Shown here: positions 32,516 to 43,578 of the stretch, in pieces
Position numbering within the stretch: the first letter of the stretch is position 1
Layout: the number at the start of each line of letters is the position of its first letter
NCBI GenBank assembly: GCA_002435595.1
Contig: DJBL01000124.1
Span: 1 to 64,000 of the forward strand
Length of the DNA stretch: 64,000 nucleotides
Origin: Stenotrophomonas maltophilia
GTDB taxonomy: Bacteria > Pseudomonadota > Gammaproteobacteria > Xanthomonadales > Xanthomonadaceae
Direction of reading: 5' to 3'
Notes under the pieces: generated by a model
Databases searched by the model: none
Told to the model about the DNA's origin: nothing
What the model saw: only the letters and a program-made list of their open reading frames with translations
Made by a program: the position numbers and the translations under genes

Positions 32516-35500
32516 ATGTCACGCACCTCCTATCCCGCTCCGCCGCTGCCACGTCCCGGTCAGCTCCGCGCCTGGTGGCGCGCTCCCGCTTCGGCCACCG
32601 CGCTGGCGTGGTATGTCGCGCGTGCGGCCGAGGCCCATGACGGGCCGCTGCTGGTCATCGCCCGCGACAACCACGGTGCCAACCAGATCGAGGCCGATCT
32701 GCGCACGCTGCTGGGCACTGCCTCGGCGCTGCCGGTGGTGGCGTTCCCGGACTGGGAGACCCTGCCCTACGATGCCTTCAGCCCGCACCCGGACATCATT
32801 TCCCAGCGCCTGGCCGCGCTGCACCAGTTGCCCACGCTTGCCCGCGGGATCGTGGTGGTGCCGGTGCAGACCCTGCTGCAGCAGCTGGCCCCGCTCAAGT
32901 ACATCATCGGTGGCAGCTTCGACCTGAAGGTGGGCCAGCGCCTGGACCTGGATGCGGAGAAGCGTCGCCTGGAAGCGGCCGCCTACCGCAACGTGCCGCA
33001 GGTGATGGACCCGGGTGATTTCGCCGTGCGCGGAGGCCTGCTCGACGTGTTCCCGATGGGGGCCCAGACCCCGTTGCGGATCGAGCTGCTGGATGATGAC
33101 ATCGATTCGATCCGCGCCTTCGACCCGGAAAGCCAGCGTTCGCTGGACAAGGTCGATGCGGTACGGATGCTGCCCGGCCGCGAAGTGCCGCTGGACGACC
33201 TGGCGGTATCGCGGGTGCTGGCCACCCTGCGCGAGCGCTTCGACGTGGATACCCGGCGCAGCGCGCTGTACCAGGACCTCAAGGCCGGCCTGGCCCCGGC
33301 TGGCGTGGAGTACTACCTGCCGCTGTTCTTCGACCAGACCGCCACCCTGTTCGACTACCTGCAGCCCAACGTGCTGCCGCTGGTCGGGGCCGGTGTGGGC
33401 GAGGCCGCCGCCGCGTTCTGGGCCCAGACCGGCAACCGCTACGAGCAGCGCCGCCACGACGTGGAACGCCCGCTGCTGGCACCGCAGGAGCTGTACCTCA
33501 GCCCGGAAGGCCTGAGCGCCAGGCTCAACGCCTTGCCGCGCATCGAGATCTGGAACGCCGACCACCCGCGCATCGAGGACGCCCAGCCGCTGGGCGACCA
33601 GCCGCTGCCGCCGTTGCCGGTGGCCGCCCGCGACGCGCCGGCAGGCGAGGCGCTGAAATCCTTCATCGGCCACTATCCGGGCCGGGTGCTGATTGCCGCC
33701 GATTCGCCGGGCCGTCGCGAGGCGCTGCTCGAAGTACTGCAGGCCGCCGAGCTGAAGCCGCCGGTCGTGGCCGACCTGCCGGCCTTCCTCGCTGATGCCC
33801 AGGCCCGCTTCGCCATCACCGTGGCGCCGCTGGAAGACGGCTTCGCCCTGGATGCGCCGCAGATCGCCGTGCTCACCGAGCGCCAGCTGTTCCCCGAGCG
33901 TGCCGGCACCACCCGCCGCAGCCGCCGCGTCGGCCGCGAGCCGGAAGCGATCATCCGCGACCTGGGCGAGCTGACCGAAGGCGCGCCGATCGTGCATGAA
34001 GACCACGGTGTGGGCCGCTATCGCGGGCTGATCGTGCTCGACGCCGGCGGCATGCCCGGCGAGTTCCTGGAGATCGAATACGCCAAGGGCGACCGCCTGT
34101 ACGTGCCGGTGGCCCAGCTGCACCTGATCAGCCGCTACTCCGGTGCCTCGGCCGAGACCGCGCCGCTGCACTCGCTGGGCGGTGAGCAGTGGACCAAGGC
34201 CAAGCGCAAGGCGGCCGAGAAGGTCCGCGACGTGGCCGCCGAACTGCTGGAAATCCAGGCCCGCCGCCGCGCCCGTGCCGGCCTGGCGCTGCACGTGGAC
34301 CGCTCGATGTACGAGCCGTTCGCCGCCGGCTTCCCGTTCGAGGAAACCCCCGACCAGCTGGCCGCGATCGACGCCACCCTGCGCGACCTGGCCAGCAGCC
34401 AGCCGATGGACCGGGTGGTCTGCGGCGATGTGGGCTTCGGCAAGACCGAAGTGGCCGTGCGCGCCGCGTTCGCCGCCGCCAGCGCCGGCAAGCAGGTGGC
34501 CGTGCTGGTGCCGACCACCCTGCTGGCCGAGCAGCACTACCGCAATTTCCGCGACCGCTTCGCCGACTGGCCGCTGCGGGTGGAGGTGCTGTCGCGCTTC
34601 AAGACCAGCAAGGAGATCAAGGCCGAGCTGGAGAAGGTGGCCGAAGGCACCATCGATGTGATCATCGGCACCCACCGCCTGCTGCAGCCGGACGTGAAGT
34701 TCAAGGACCTGGGCCTGGTGGTGGTCGATGAGGAACAGCGTTTCGGCGTGCGCCAGAAGGAAGCGCTCAAGGCGATGCGCGCCAACGTGCACCTGCTGAC
34801 CCTCACCGCCACGCCGATCCCGCGTACCTTGAACATGGCCATGGCCGGGCTGCGCGACCTGTCGATCATCGCCACTCCACCGCCGAACCGGTTGGCGGTG
34901 CAGACCTTCATCACCGCCTGGGACAACGCGCTGCTGCGCGAGGCCTTCCAGCGCGAGCTGGCCCGTGGCGGCCAGCTGTATTTCCTGCACAACGACGTGG
35001 AAAGCATCGGCCGCATGCAGCGCGACCTGGCCGAACTGGTGCCCGAGGCGCGCATCGGCATCGCCCACGGGCAGATGCCCGAGCGCGAGCTGGAGCGGGT
35101 GATGCTGGACTTCCAGAAGCAGCGCTACAACGTGCTGCTGTCGACCACGATCATCGAATCGGGCATCGACATCCCCAACGCCAACACCATCATCATCAAC
35201 CGCGCCGACCGCTTCGGCCTGGCCCAGCTGCACCAGCTGCGCGGCCGCGTCGGTCGCTCGCACCACCGCGCCTACGCCTACCTGGTGGTGCCGGACAAGC
35301 GCGCGATGACTCCCGATGCCGAGAAGCGCCTGGACGCGATCGCCTCGATGGACGAGCTGGGCGCCGGTTTCACCCTGGCCACCCATGACCTGGAAATCCG
35401 CGGCGCTGGCGAACTGCTCGGCGAGGACCAGAGCGGGCAGATGGCCGAGGTTGGCTTCAGCCTGTACACCGAGCTGCTCGAGCGCGCGGTGCGCAGCATC

Positions 35501-35983
35501 CGGCTGGGCAAACTGCCCGACCTGGACGCTGGCGAGGAAGCCCGCGGCGCCGTGGTGGAGCTGCACGTGCCGGCGCTGATCCCCGACGATTACCTGCCTG
35601 ACGTGCACACCCGCCTGACCCTGTACAAGCGCATCAGCAGCGCGCGCGACACCGATGAGCTGCGCGAGCTGCAGGTGGAGATGATCGACCGCTTCGGCCT
35701 GTTGCCCGACGCGGCCAAGCATCTGTTCGCGATCGCCGAACTGAAGCTGCAGGCCAATACGCTGGGCGTGCGCAAGCTGGAGCTGGGCGAGAACGGCGGG
35801 CGCATCGTGTTCGAGGCCAAACCGGCGATCGACCCGATGGCGGTGATCCAGATGATCCAGAAGCAGCCCAAGCTATACAGCATGGACGGCCCGGACAAGC
35901 TGCGCATCAAGCACCCGCTGCCGTTGCCGGAAGACCGCTTCAGCGCGGCCAAGGCCCTGCTGCTGACGCTCGCGCCACGTTGA
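32516..35983 (+). CDS. mfd: Transcription-repair coupling factor Mfd
   Basis: This is an 1155-residue DNA translocase that removes RNA polymerase stalled at lesions and recruits UvrA. The N-terminal third is the UvrB-like part (DNHGANQIEADLR, DWETLPYDAFSPH). The RNA-polymerase-interacting segment follows at about 480-545 (HEDHGVGRYRGL). The RecG-like helicase has GDVGFGKTEVA (about 637-647), DEEQ (about 741-744) and TATPIPRTLNMA. The C-terminal TRCF domain ends near residue 1120. Length matches E. coli Mfd (1148). The ATG at 32516 has an extended -10 box nine bases upstream and no ribosome site. Confidence 0.96.
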   Translation: MSRTSYPAPPLPRPGQLRAWWRAPASATALAWYVARAAEAHDGPLLVIARDNHGANQIEADLRTLLGTASALPVVAFPDWETLPYDAFSPHPDIISQRLAALHQLPTLARGIVVVPVQTLLQQLAPLKYIIGGSFDLKVGQRLDLDAEKRRLEAAAYRNVPQVMDPGDFAVRGGLLDVFPMGAQTPLRIELLDDDIDSIRAFDPESQRSLDKVDAVRMLPGREVPLDDLAVSRVLATLRERFDVDTRRSALYQDLKAGLAPAGVEYYLPLFFDQTATLFDYLQPNVLPLVGAGVGEAAAAFWAQTGNRYEQRRHDVERPLLAPQELYLSPEGLSARLNALPRIEIWNADHPRIEDAQPLGDQPLPPLPVAARDAPAGEALKSFIGHYPGRVLIAADSPGRREALLEVLQAAELKPPVVADLPAFLADAQARFAITVAPLEDGFALDAPQIAVLTERQLFPERAGTTRRSRRVGREPEAIIRDLGELTEGAPIVHEDHGVGRYRGLIVLDAGGMPGEFLEIEYAKGDRLYVPVAQLHLISRYSGASAETAPLHSLGGEQWTKAKRKAAEKVRDVAAELLEIQARRRARAGLALHVDRSMYEPFAAGFPFEETPDQLAAIDATLRDLASSQPMDRVVCGDVGFGKTEVAVRAAFAAASAGKQVAVLVPTTLLAEQHYRNFRDRFADWPLRVEVLSRFKTSKEIKAELEKVAEGTIDVIIGTHRLLQPDVKFKDLGLVVVDEEQRFGVRQKEALKAMRANVHLLTLTATPIPRTLNMAMAGLRDLSIIATPPPNRLAVQTFITAWDNALLREAFQRELARGGQLYFLHNDVESIGRMQRDLAELVPEARIGIAHGQMPERELERVMLDFQKQRYNVLLSTTIIESGIDIPNANTIIINRADRFGLAQLHQLRGRVGRSHHRAYAYLVVPDKRAMTPDAEKRLDAIASMDELGAGFTLATHDLEIRGAGELLGEDQSGQMAEVGFSLYTELLERAVRSIRLGKLPDLDAGEEARGAVVELHVPALIPDDYLPDVHTRLTLYKRISSARDTDELRELQVEMIDRFGLLPDAAKHLFAIAELKLQANTLGVRKLELGENGGRIVFEAKPAIDPMAVIQMIQKQPKLYSMDGPDKLRIKHPLPLPEDRFSAAKALLLTLAPR

Positions 35984-36072
35984 GGCCACCCCACATTGAT
36001 CCCTCGACGCGCCTCCGCAGCTGCGGGCCGGAGGCGCGTATGCTTTTCCTGCCCGCGACAAGGAGTGTTGCT

Positions 36073-36588
36073 TTGAAACGATTCCAAACCCTGCTGTTGG
36101 CTGCCCTGGTGGCCGTGCTCAGCGCATGCAGCGGCAATGGCATGACGGCCAGCGAATACCTGACCGAGAATGTGGCCCTGTGGAATGGCACCGCCAGCAC
36201 CGTGCAGCAGTGGACCGTGGGCAACCGCGGCGAAGAGCTGCAGAAGTCGCTGGCCGAAGGCAAGGGCCTGGCGAGCTTCAAGAGCGGCCTGCAGGGCGCC
36301 AGCGCTGAAATGAAGCAGCACCTGGCACTGGTCGACCAGATCCCGCCGGCCGACGACGCCAAGGACGTGCACCAGAAGCTGCGCGCCTACGTGCAGAGCT
36401 CGGATGAAATGTTCGGCACCCTGCTGGAAATGGCCAACCTGCCGGAGGGCTACACCAAGGAACAGATGCTGCCGCTGGCCGAGAAGCTGCAGCAGGTGGG
36501 CAACCGCATGGATGCGGAGATGGTGGCCCTGGACGAAGCCCAGGATGCGTACGCCAAGAAGCACGGCATCCAGCTGCAGCGGCATTGA
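36073..36588 (+). CDS. Hypothetical helical lipoprotein
   Basis: This is a 171-residue predicted lipoprotein. The signal peptide is short and ends LVAVLSAC (lipobox cysteine about residue 17). The mature part is largely helical (YLTENVALWNGTASTVQQWTV, EEMKQHLALVDQIPP-like helices, LPLAEKLQQVGNRMDAEM). I start it at TTG 36073, which follows AAGGAGTG at the right spacing; an ATG at 36040 would put eleven extra residues before the signal peptide. No family recognised. It lies between mfd and the HD-GYP gene on the same strand. Confidence 0.75.
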   Translation: MKRFQTLLLAALVAVLSACSGNGMTASEYLTENVALWNGTASTVQQWTVGNRGEELQKSLAEGKGLASFKSGLQGASAEMKQHLALVDQIPPADDAKDVHQKLRAYVQSSDEMFGTLLEMANLPEGYTKEQMLPLAEKLQQVGNRMDAEMVALDEAQDAYAKKHGIQLQRH

Positions 36589-36598
36589 TTCCACCACC

Positions 36599-36621
36599 TC
36601 CGGCCGCCCTGCGCGGCCGGG
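36599..36621 (+). terminator. GC hairpin between lipoprotein and HD-GYP genes
   Basis: CCGGCCG...CGGCCGG forms a strong stem around CCCTGCG about ten bases after the lipoprotein stop. It has no T run, so it may attenuate or stabilise rather than terminate. Confidence 0.35.
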
Positions 36622-36640
36622 GGTACTGCCCGACGTTCCC

Positions 36641-37246
36641 GTGACCGATTCCCCCGCCTACCCGCCCGGCCATGCGCTGGCCTGTTCCATCGATGCGTTG
36701 TCGCTCTCGCTGCAACTGCGCGATGCCTACACCCGCCACCACTGCGACCGCGTCGGCCTGCTGGCCCGCTCGCTGGCCCGGCATTGCAGCCTGGCCCCTG
36801 ATACGTGCGACCAGATCGAACTGGCCGCCTGCTTCCACGACATCGGCAAGATCGGCATTCCCGACGACGTGCTGCTCAGTCCCGGGCGGCACGATGATGC
36901 CGAGCAGGCGATCATGCGCCAGCACCCCGAACACGGCGAACGCATTTTCCTGGCCACCGGGCGCGCCGACGCCGCCGACGTGGCCCGCCTGATCCGCGCG
37001 CACCACGAAGCCTTCGACGGCAGCGGCTACCCCGACGGCCTGCGCGGCGAGAGCATTCCGCTGGGCGCGCGCATCCTCACCATCGTCGACGCCTGGGACG
37101 CGATGACCAGCGACCGCCCGTATCGCGATGCGATGGGGCGCGGCCGGGTCATGCGCATCCTGGACGACGCGTCCGGCGGCATGATCGATGCTTACCTGCT
37201 AGGTGCCTTCCAGGACCTGCTGCGGCGCGAACCGGCGCTGGCCTGA
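36641..37246 (+). CDS. HD-GYP domain cyclic-di-GMP phosphodiesterase
   Basis: This 201-residue protein is essentially a free-standing HD-GYP domain. The HD pair is His66-Asp67 (FHDIGKIGIPD), and the GYP part is HHEAFDGSGYPDGLRG (about 121-136), all intact, so it should hydrolyse cyclic-di-GMP. It resembles the output half of RpfG, a quorum-sensing regulator of Xanthomonads, but lacks a receiver domain. The GTG at 36641 is the first codon that gives a compact start; the frame continues upstream through the lipoprotein gene without a plausible domain. It counterbalances the GGDEF-EAL protein at the other end of the window. Confidence 0.87.
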   Translation: MTDSPAYPPGHALACSIDALSLSLQLRDAYTRHHCDRVGLLARSLARHCSLAPDTCDQIELAACFHDIGKIGIPDDVLLSPGRHDDAEQAIMRQHPEHGERIFLATGRADAADVARLIRAHHEAFDGSGYPDGLRGESIPLGARILTIVDAWDAMTSDRPYRDAMGRGRVMRILDDASGGMIDAYLLGAFQDLLRREPALA

Positions 37247-37592
37247 GCCCCGTCCCGAACAAGCACACCTGCGATTGCGAAGGGCGGATACGATCGCGAT
37301 GCCACGCCATGGCGTGCGACACGCGACGATGCAAGGTCCATGAACGCATCGCGTAGAAGCGGCACTGACCCACAGTGGTAGGGTCGGATCCTGATCGACT
37401 GCACGCCATCATTCAACATGCGACGAACGCATGACCTGTGAACGGTGAAGGCGCTTCGCCGCCCTCAGTCCATGCGCCAAAGCGCGTTGACCTGCTCACG
37501 GCAGTCGATTGGGATCCAACTCTACCTCCGCATGCCACGGCGACGCGCGTGGATCGCCAGGCATGGCCAACCGCCAGCATCGATGCCCCAAG
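37247..37592. other. Intergenic region, no gene seen
   Basis: These about 345 bases between the HD-GYP gene and the M13 peptidase terminator hold no convincing gene. CACGCCATGGCGTG (37301-37314 approximately) is a perfect 14-bp palindrome, and GACCC/GGGTC forms a hairpin near 37368-37386. Several small frames are open, without ribosome sites. Confidence 0.55.
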
Positions 37593-37620
37593 AAAAAACC
37601 CGGCATGCGCCGGGTTTTTT
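37593..37620. terminator. Bidirectional terminator downstream of the M13 peptidase gene
   Basis: Six A residues, a CCCGGC/GCCGGG stem with a 4-base loop, and six T residues. It lies 23 bases past the M13 stop codon and works on both strands. Confidence 0.92.
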
Positions 37621-37642
37621 CATTCCACTCAACGCGCTGCGA

Positions 37643-39739
<2,097 letters not shown>

Positions 39740-39838
39740 TCGACTCTCCGGCTACAGATGGATGCATCGCCCGGGTCACGGGCAATCGGGCAGCGTAGCG
39801 CGGTAGCGGCGGTCCGGGACCGGCCAAAGGTCACACCC

Positions 39839-40305
39839 GTAGAGCCACGCCATGCGTGGCTGCGCGGTGGCGGGCATCGCGGGCAGCCACCCATGGGGTG
39901 GCTCTACGTCGGCCGCGTTGCGTGGGTGCGGGTATCGGGCATCGCGCGGGCAGCCACCCATGGGGTGGCTCTACGTCGGCCGCGTTGCGTGGGTGCGCGG
40001 TGGCGGGCATCGCGGGCAGCCACCCATGGGGTGGCTCTACGTCGGCCGCGTTGCGTGGCTGCGCGGTGGCGGGCATCGCGGGCAGCCACCCGTGGGGTGG
40101 CTGTACGTCGGCCCCGTTGCGTGGCTGCGCGGTGGCGGGCATCGCGGGCAGCCACCCGTGGGGTGGCTCTACGTCGGCCCCGTTGCGTGGCTGCGCGGTG
40201 GCGGGCGTCGCGGGCAGCCACCCGTGGGGTGGCTCTACGTCGGTCCCGTTGCGTGGCTGCGGGGTATCGGGCGTCGCGAACAGCCACCCATGGGGTGGCT
40301 CTACG
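39839..40305. repeat. Tandem array of about seven 66-bp REP units
   Basis: The core hairpin AGCCACCC-(A/G)TG-GGGTGGCT followed by CTAC recurs at about 39881, 39948, 40014, 40080, 40146, 40212 and 40278. Spacings are 67, then 66 bases five times. Read on the minus strand every core begins GTAG, the SMAG-type REP head. The array opens with one oppositely oriented REP at 39839-39862 (GTAG, stem AGCCACGC/GCGTGGCT), whose arms changed together and so still pair. Spacers between cores are near-identical and drift gradually along the array, so this is an amplified REP, not a CRISPR. It fills the gap between the M13 gene start and the gpmA stop, ending 14 bases from the latter. Confidence 0.9.
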
Positions 40306-40319
40306 GTGTTGTTGCCGGG

Positions 40320-41069
40320 TTACTTGGCCTTGCCCTGGTTGGCCACGGCTTCGGCGGCCTTGCGCGCGGCTTCCGGGTCGCCCAGGTAGCGGAACGACTG
40401 CACGCTCAGGTCGTCGTTCAATTCGAACAGCAGCGGAATGCCGGTCGGGATGTTGAGCTCCAGGATGGCTTCCTGGGAAACGTTGTTGAGGTACTTGTAC
40501 AGCGCGCGCAGCGAGTTGCCGTGGGCAGTGACCAACACGGTCTTGCCGTCCTTCAGCTGCGGGGCGATCGCGTCGAACCAGTACGGCAGCACGCGGTCCA
40601 GCGTGGTGGCCAGCGATTCGGTGCCCGGCAGCGCGTTGCGGTCCAGGCCGGCGTAGCGGCGGTCGTGGATCGGATGGCCCGGGTCTTCGATGTCCATCGC
40701 CGGCGGCGGAATGTCGTAGGAGCGGCGCCAGATCTTGACCTGGTCCTCGCCGTGCTTGGCGGCGGTCTCGGCCTTGTCCAGGCCCTGCAGGCCACCGTAA
40801 TGACGCTCGTTCAGGCGCCAGCTCTTGCTCACCGGCAGCCAGTCCTGATCCAGCTCGGCCAACGCGCCCTGCAGGGTGTGGATGGCGCGCTTGAGCACCG
40901 AGGTGTGCGCCACATCGAACTGCAGCCCTTCCTCGCGCATCAGGCGGCCGGCGGCGGCGGCCTCGCGGCGGCCCTGGTCGGTCAGTTCCACATCCACCCA
41001 ACCGGTGAAGCGGTTGTCCAGGTTCCACTGGCTCTGGCCGTGGCGCAACAGTACGAGTTTCCGGGTCAC
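40320..41069 (-). CDS. gpmA: 2,3-bisphosphoglycerate-dependent phosphoglycerate mutase
   Basis: This 249-residue glycolytic enzyme interconverts 3- and 2-phosphoglycerate. The phosphohistidine motif is LLRHGQSQWN (about residue 10), with the partner ESLATTLDRVLPYW and the second histidine in VTAHGNSLRAL. Length suits dPGM. The GTG start at 41069 has GGAGA ten bases upstream; an in-frame extension upstream lacks conservation. Its stop codon lies immediately beside the REP array, so the array is probably transcribed as the gpmA 3' end. Confidence 0.95.
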   Translation of the reverse strand: MTRKLVLLRHGQSQWNLDNRFTGWVDVELTDQGRREAAAAGRLMREEGLQFDVAHTSVLKRAIHTLQGALAELDQDWLPVSKSWRLNERHYGGLQGLDKAETAAKHGEDQVKIWRRSYDIPPPAMDIEDPGHPIHDRRYAGLDRNALPGTESLATTLDRVLPYWFDAIAPQLKDGKTVLVTAHGNSLRALYKYLNNVSQEAILELNIPTGIPLLFELNDDLSVQSFRYLGDPEAARKAAEAVANQGKAK

Positions 41070-41156
41070 TGCAGTATCTCCGACAGATGGCAAGGCAGAC
41101 CCGCATTGTAGCGGCAAGCCCGCCCTGCCCTGCACGCGCGCCACCGGGAGCCGGGT

Positions 41157-42182
41157 TCAGGGATGCGGGTGGCCGTGGTGGCCCTGGGCATCCTGGGGGC
41201 GGCGGCGGGTGTCGGCCGGCGCAGGCGCATGCCCGGCGTGGTCGTGGTCGTGGTCATGGTCGTGAGCGTGGTCCGCATGCGCGCGCGCGGTGCCCACGCT
41301 GCAGGTGTCGCCACAGTGGTCCGCCTCGATCTGCAGGGTCACGTGGTCGATGTCGAACTGCTCATGCAGCGCCGTGCCCAGCACGCGCCGCAGCGCGTCG
41401 GCGTCGGTGCCATCGGCCATCACCACGTGCGCGGTCAGCGCGGGGGTGCTGGACGCCAGCGCCCACACATGCAGGTCGTGCACATCCACCACGCCCGGCT
41501 GCGCGCTCAGCATGCGGCGCACCGCGTGCACGTCCATGCCCTTGGGCACGCCTTCGAGCAGTACGTTGATCGCCTCGCGCATCAACACCCAGGTGCGCGG
41601 CAGCACCCACAGCCCGATCAGCACCGCCAGGATCGGGTCGATCGGTTTCCAGCCGGTCCAGCGGATCAGCAGCGCGCCGATGATCACTGCCACCGAGCCC
41701 AGCATGTCGGCCCATACTTCCAGGTAGGCGCCCTTCACGTTGAGGCTCTCGCCGCTGCCGGCGCGCAGCAGGCGCATCGAGATCAGGTTGATCCCCAGGC
41801 CGATCGCGGCGATCACCAGCATGCCGGTGGAGGCAATCTCCTGCGGTTGGCGGAAGCGTGCGATCGCCTCCCACAGAATGTAGCCGGCCACCACGAACAG
41901 CATGCCGCCGTTGATCATCGCGCCGAGTGCTTCCAGCCGCGCGTAACCATAGGTGCGCTTGGCGTCGGGCGGGCGCCGGCTCAGCCGCACGGCTACCAGC
42001 GCGATCATCAGCGCCAGGGTATCGGTGGCCATGTGCGCCGCGTCGGACAGCAGCGCCAGGCTGTTGGTCCAGAACGCGCCCACCACCTCCACCACCAGGA
42101 ACGTGGTGGTCAGGCCGAGGGCCCACCACAGGGGCTTCTCATGGCGGATTTCGCTGGGCAGGTGATCGTGGTCGTGACCCAT
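41157..42182 (-). CDS. Cation diffusion facilitator (CzcD-like zinc exporter)
   Basis: This is a 341-residue inner-membrane metal/proton antiporter with six predicted helices (about 18-205). The transport-site residues lie in LLSDAAHMATD and EVWADMLGSVAV, the CDF pattern. A cytoplasmic ferredoxin-like domain follows (about 210-295, VHAVRRMLSAQPGVVDVHDLHVWAL). The two termini are very His-rich: HDHDHLP at the start, and a tail (about 310-341) with alternating His-Asp and HHGHPHP. It probably exports zinc, cobalt or cadmium. The ATG at 42182 fits the family; 60 codons upstream in frame are not CDF-like. Confidence 0.92.
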   Translation of the reverse strand: MGHDHDHLPSEIRHEKPLWWALGLTTTFLVVEVVGAFWTNSLALLSDAAHMATDTLALMIALVAVRLSRRPPDAKRTYGYARLEALGAMINGGMLFVVAGYILWEAIARFRQPQEIASTGMLVIAAIGLGINLISMRLLRAGSGESLNVKGAYLEVWADMLGSVAVIIGALLIRWTGWKPIDPILAVLIGLWVLPRTWVLMREAINVLLEGVPKGMDVHAVRRMLSAQPGVVDVHDLHVWALASSTPALTAHVVMADGTDADALRRVLGTALHEQFDIDHVTLQIEADHCGDTCSVGTARAHADHAHDHDHDHDHAGHAPAPADTRRRPQDAQGHHGHPHP

Positions 42183-42433
42183 AACGGTGTCTCCAGGGCA
42201 ATGCGCGCAGGGTAAGCAGGGGGGCGCGCGGAGACTATTACACTTGCGCCGTCGTTCATTCTGTAATGACATGACATGACACCCGTGCGTGACCATGACG
42301 GTCTCGCGCGCGAGCCGCCTGTTGCGGCACATCCAGCGGTACCAACGGCGCATGCCGGGCACGGCACGGGCGGCGTAGGATCACGGCGTGGGCACTGGCC
42401 CGCACCGTTCTCCGCTGTCCAAGGACTCCATCG

Positions 42434-43561
42434 ATGCCGTTCCGCCGTTCATTGCGCCTGTCGTGCGCGCTGCTCTCGACCGCCCTGCTGCTGTGCACCT
42501 CCGTCGGCGCCCGCGAGGTGCCGCAAGCGGCCGAGCATGTGGATGCCGATGGTCCCTATGTGTTCCTCACCGCCAAGGGCCGCGAGGCCGAGTGGGTCTG
42601 CAACGACCACGTGGTGCGCCGCACGCTGCCGCCGCGCGACGATGCCAGCGTGGTGCTGCCCGAGTGCGGCTACCCGCACCCGCTGCACGTGCTGGCGCCG
42701 CGCACGGCCGAGGTGGCGCAGTACCCGGCCACGTCGCGCATCGTCGCCGTGTCGGACATCCACGGCCAGTACGGCCTGCTGGTCAGGCTGCTGCGCGCCC
42801 ATCACGTGATCGATGCGCAGGACCAGTGGTCGTTGGGCGATGCCACCCTGGTGGTGGCCGGCGACGTATTCGACCGTGGCCCGCAGGTGACCGAGGCATT
42901 CTGGCTGCTGTACAGCCTGCAGCAGCAGGCCCAGGCCGCCGGCGGCGCGGTGCACTTCGTGCTGGGCAACCACGAAACCATGGTGCTTTACGACGACCTG
43001 CGCTACGTCAACCCCAAGTACCTCAGGAGCGCGCAGCTGCTGGGCCGCAGCTACCCCGCACTGTACGGGCCGGATTCGGTGATCGGGCAATGGCTGCGCA
43101 CCCGCCCGGTCATGCTGAAGATCGGCGACACGTTGTTCCTGCACGGTGGCATCGCACCGGAGAACCTGGACCTGGTGCGCGGCATGGATGCCACCAATGC
43201 CACCTACCAGGCCTCGCTGGGCCTGCCGCGCGACCAGGTCAAGGCGGCGCCGGACACGGCGCGCCTGTACGACGGCAAGACCAGCCCGATCTGGTACCGC
43301 GGCTATTTCGACGGGCGCATGGACACCGACCAGGTCGAAGCGCTGCTCCGCCAGCTGGACCTCAAGCGGATCGTGGTCGGGCATACCTCGATGCCGCACG
43401 TGAGCAGCTTCCATGGCGACCGCATCATCGCCATCGACAGCAGCATCAAGGACGGTGAAAACGGCGAGTTGCTGTTCATCGAGGATGGGAAGCTCAGCCG
43501 CGGCCTGCTCGATGGCAGCCGGGTGCCGCTGGCCGAGGGGACGCCGGGGCTGGCGGACTGA
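42434..43561 (+). CDS. Secreted PPP-family (Shewanella-like) metallophosphatase
   Basis: This is a 375-residue exported phosphatase. The signal peptide ends SVGA (about residue 26). The calcineurin-like signatures are SDIHG (107-111), GDVFDRG (143-149) and GNHE (178-181), with later metal-binding histidines in LFLHGG and VVGHTSMP. This spacing is that of the PPP-type Shewanella-like phosphatases (SLP), which resemble eukaryotic serine/threonine phosphatases but lie in the bacterial periplasm. A short N-terminal domain (about 30-100) is extra. Physiological substrate unknown. It is divergent from the CDF gene. Confidence 0.87.
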   Translation: MPFRRSLRLSCALLSTALLLCTSVGAREVPQAAEHVDADGPYVFLTAKGREAEWVCNDHVVRRTLPPRDDASVVLPECGYPHPLHVLAPRTAEVAQYPATSRIVAVSDIHGQYGLLVRLLRAHHVIDAQDQWSLGDATLVVAGDVFDRGPQVTEAFWLLYSLQQQAQAAGGAVHFVLGNHETMVLYDDLRYVNPKYLRSAQLLGRSYPALYGPDSVIGQWLRTRPVMLKIGDTLFLHGGIAPENLDLVRGMDATNATYQASLGLPRDQVKAAPDTARLYDGKTSPIWYRGYFDGRMDTDQVEALLRQLDLKRIVVGHTSMPHVSSFHGDRIIAIDSSIKDGENGELLFIEDGKLSRGLLDGSRVPLAEGTPGLAD

Positions 43562-43578
43562 GCTCCGGCCGGCCCGGC

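Noticed and set aside
32519..35722. Over 1000-codon minus-strand frame opposite mfd
   Set aside because: Composition is His/Gln/Val/Arg shadow sequence; mfd on the other strand has full domain support.
37301..37314. CACGCCATGGCGTG palindrome as a regulator site
   Set aside because: It lies in a gene-free stretch with no nearby start codon, and GC-rich palindromes of this length are expected by chance.
39839..40305. Possible CRISPR array
   Set aside because: The spacers are near-identical to one another, units are 66 bp, and no cas gene is in the window.
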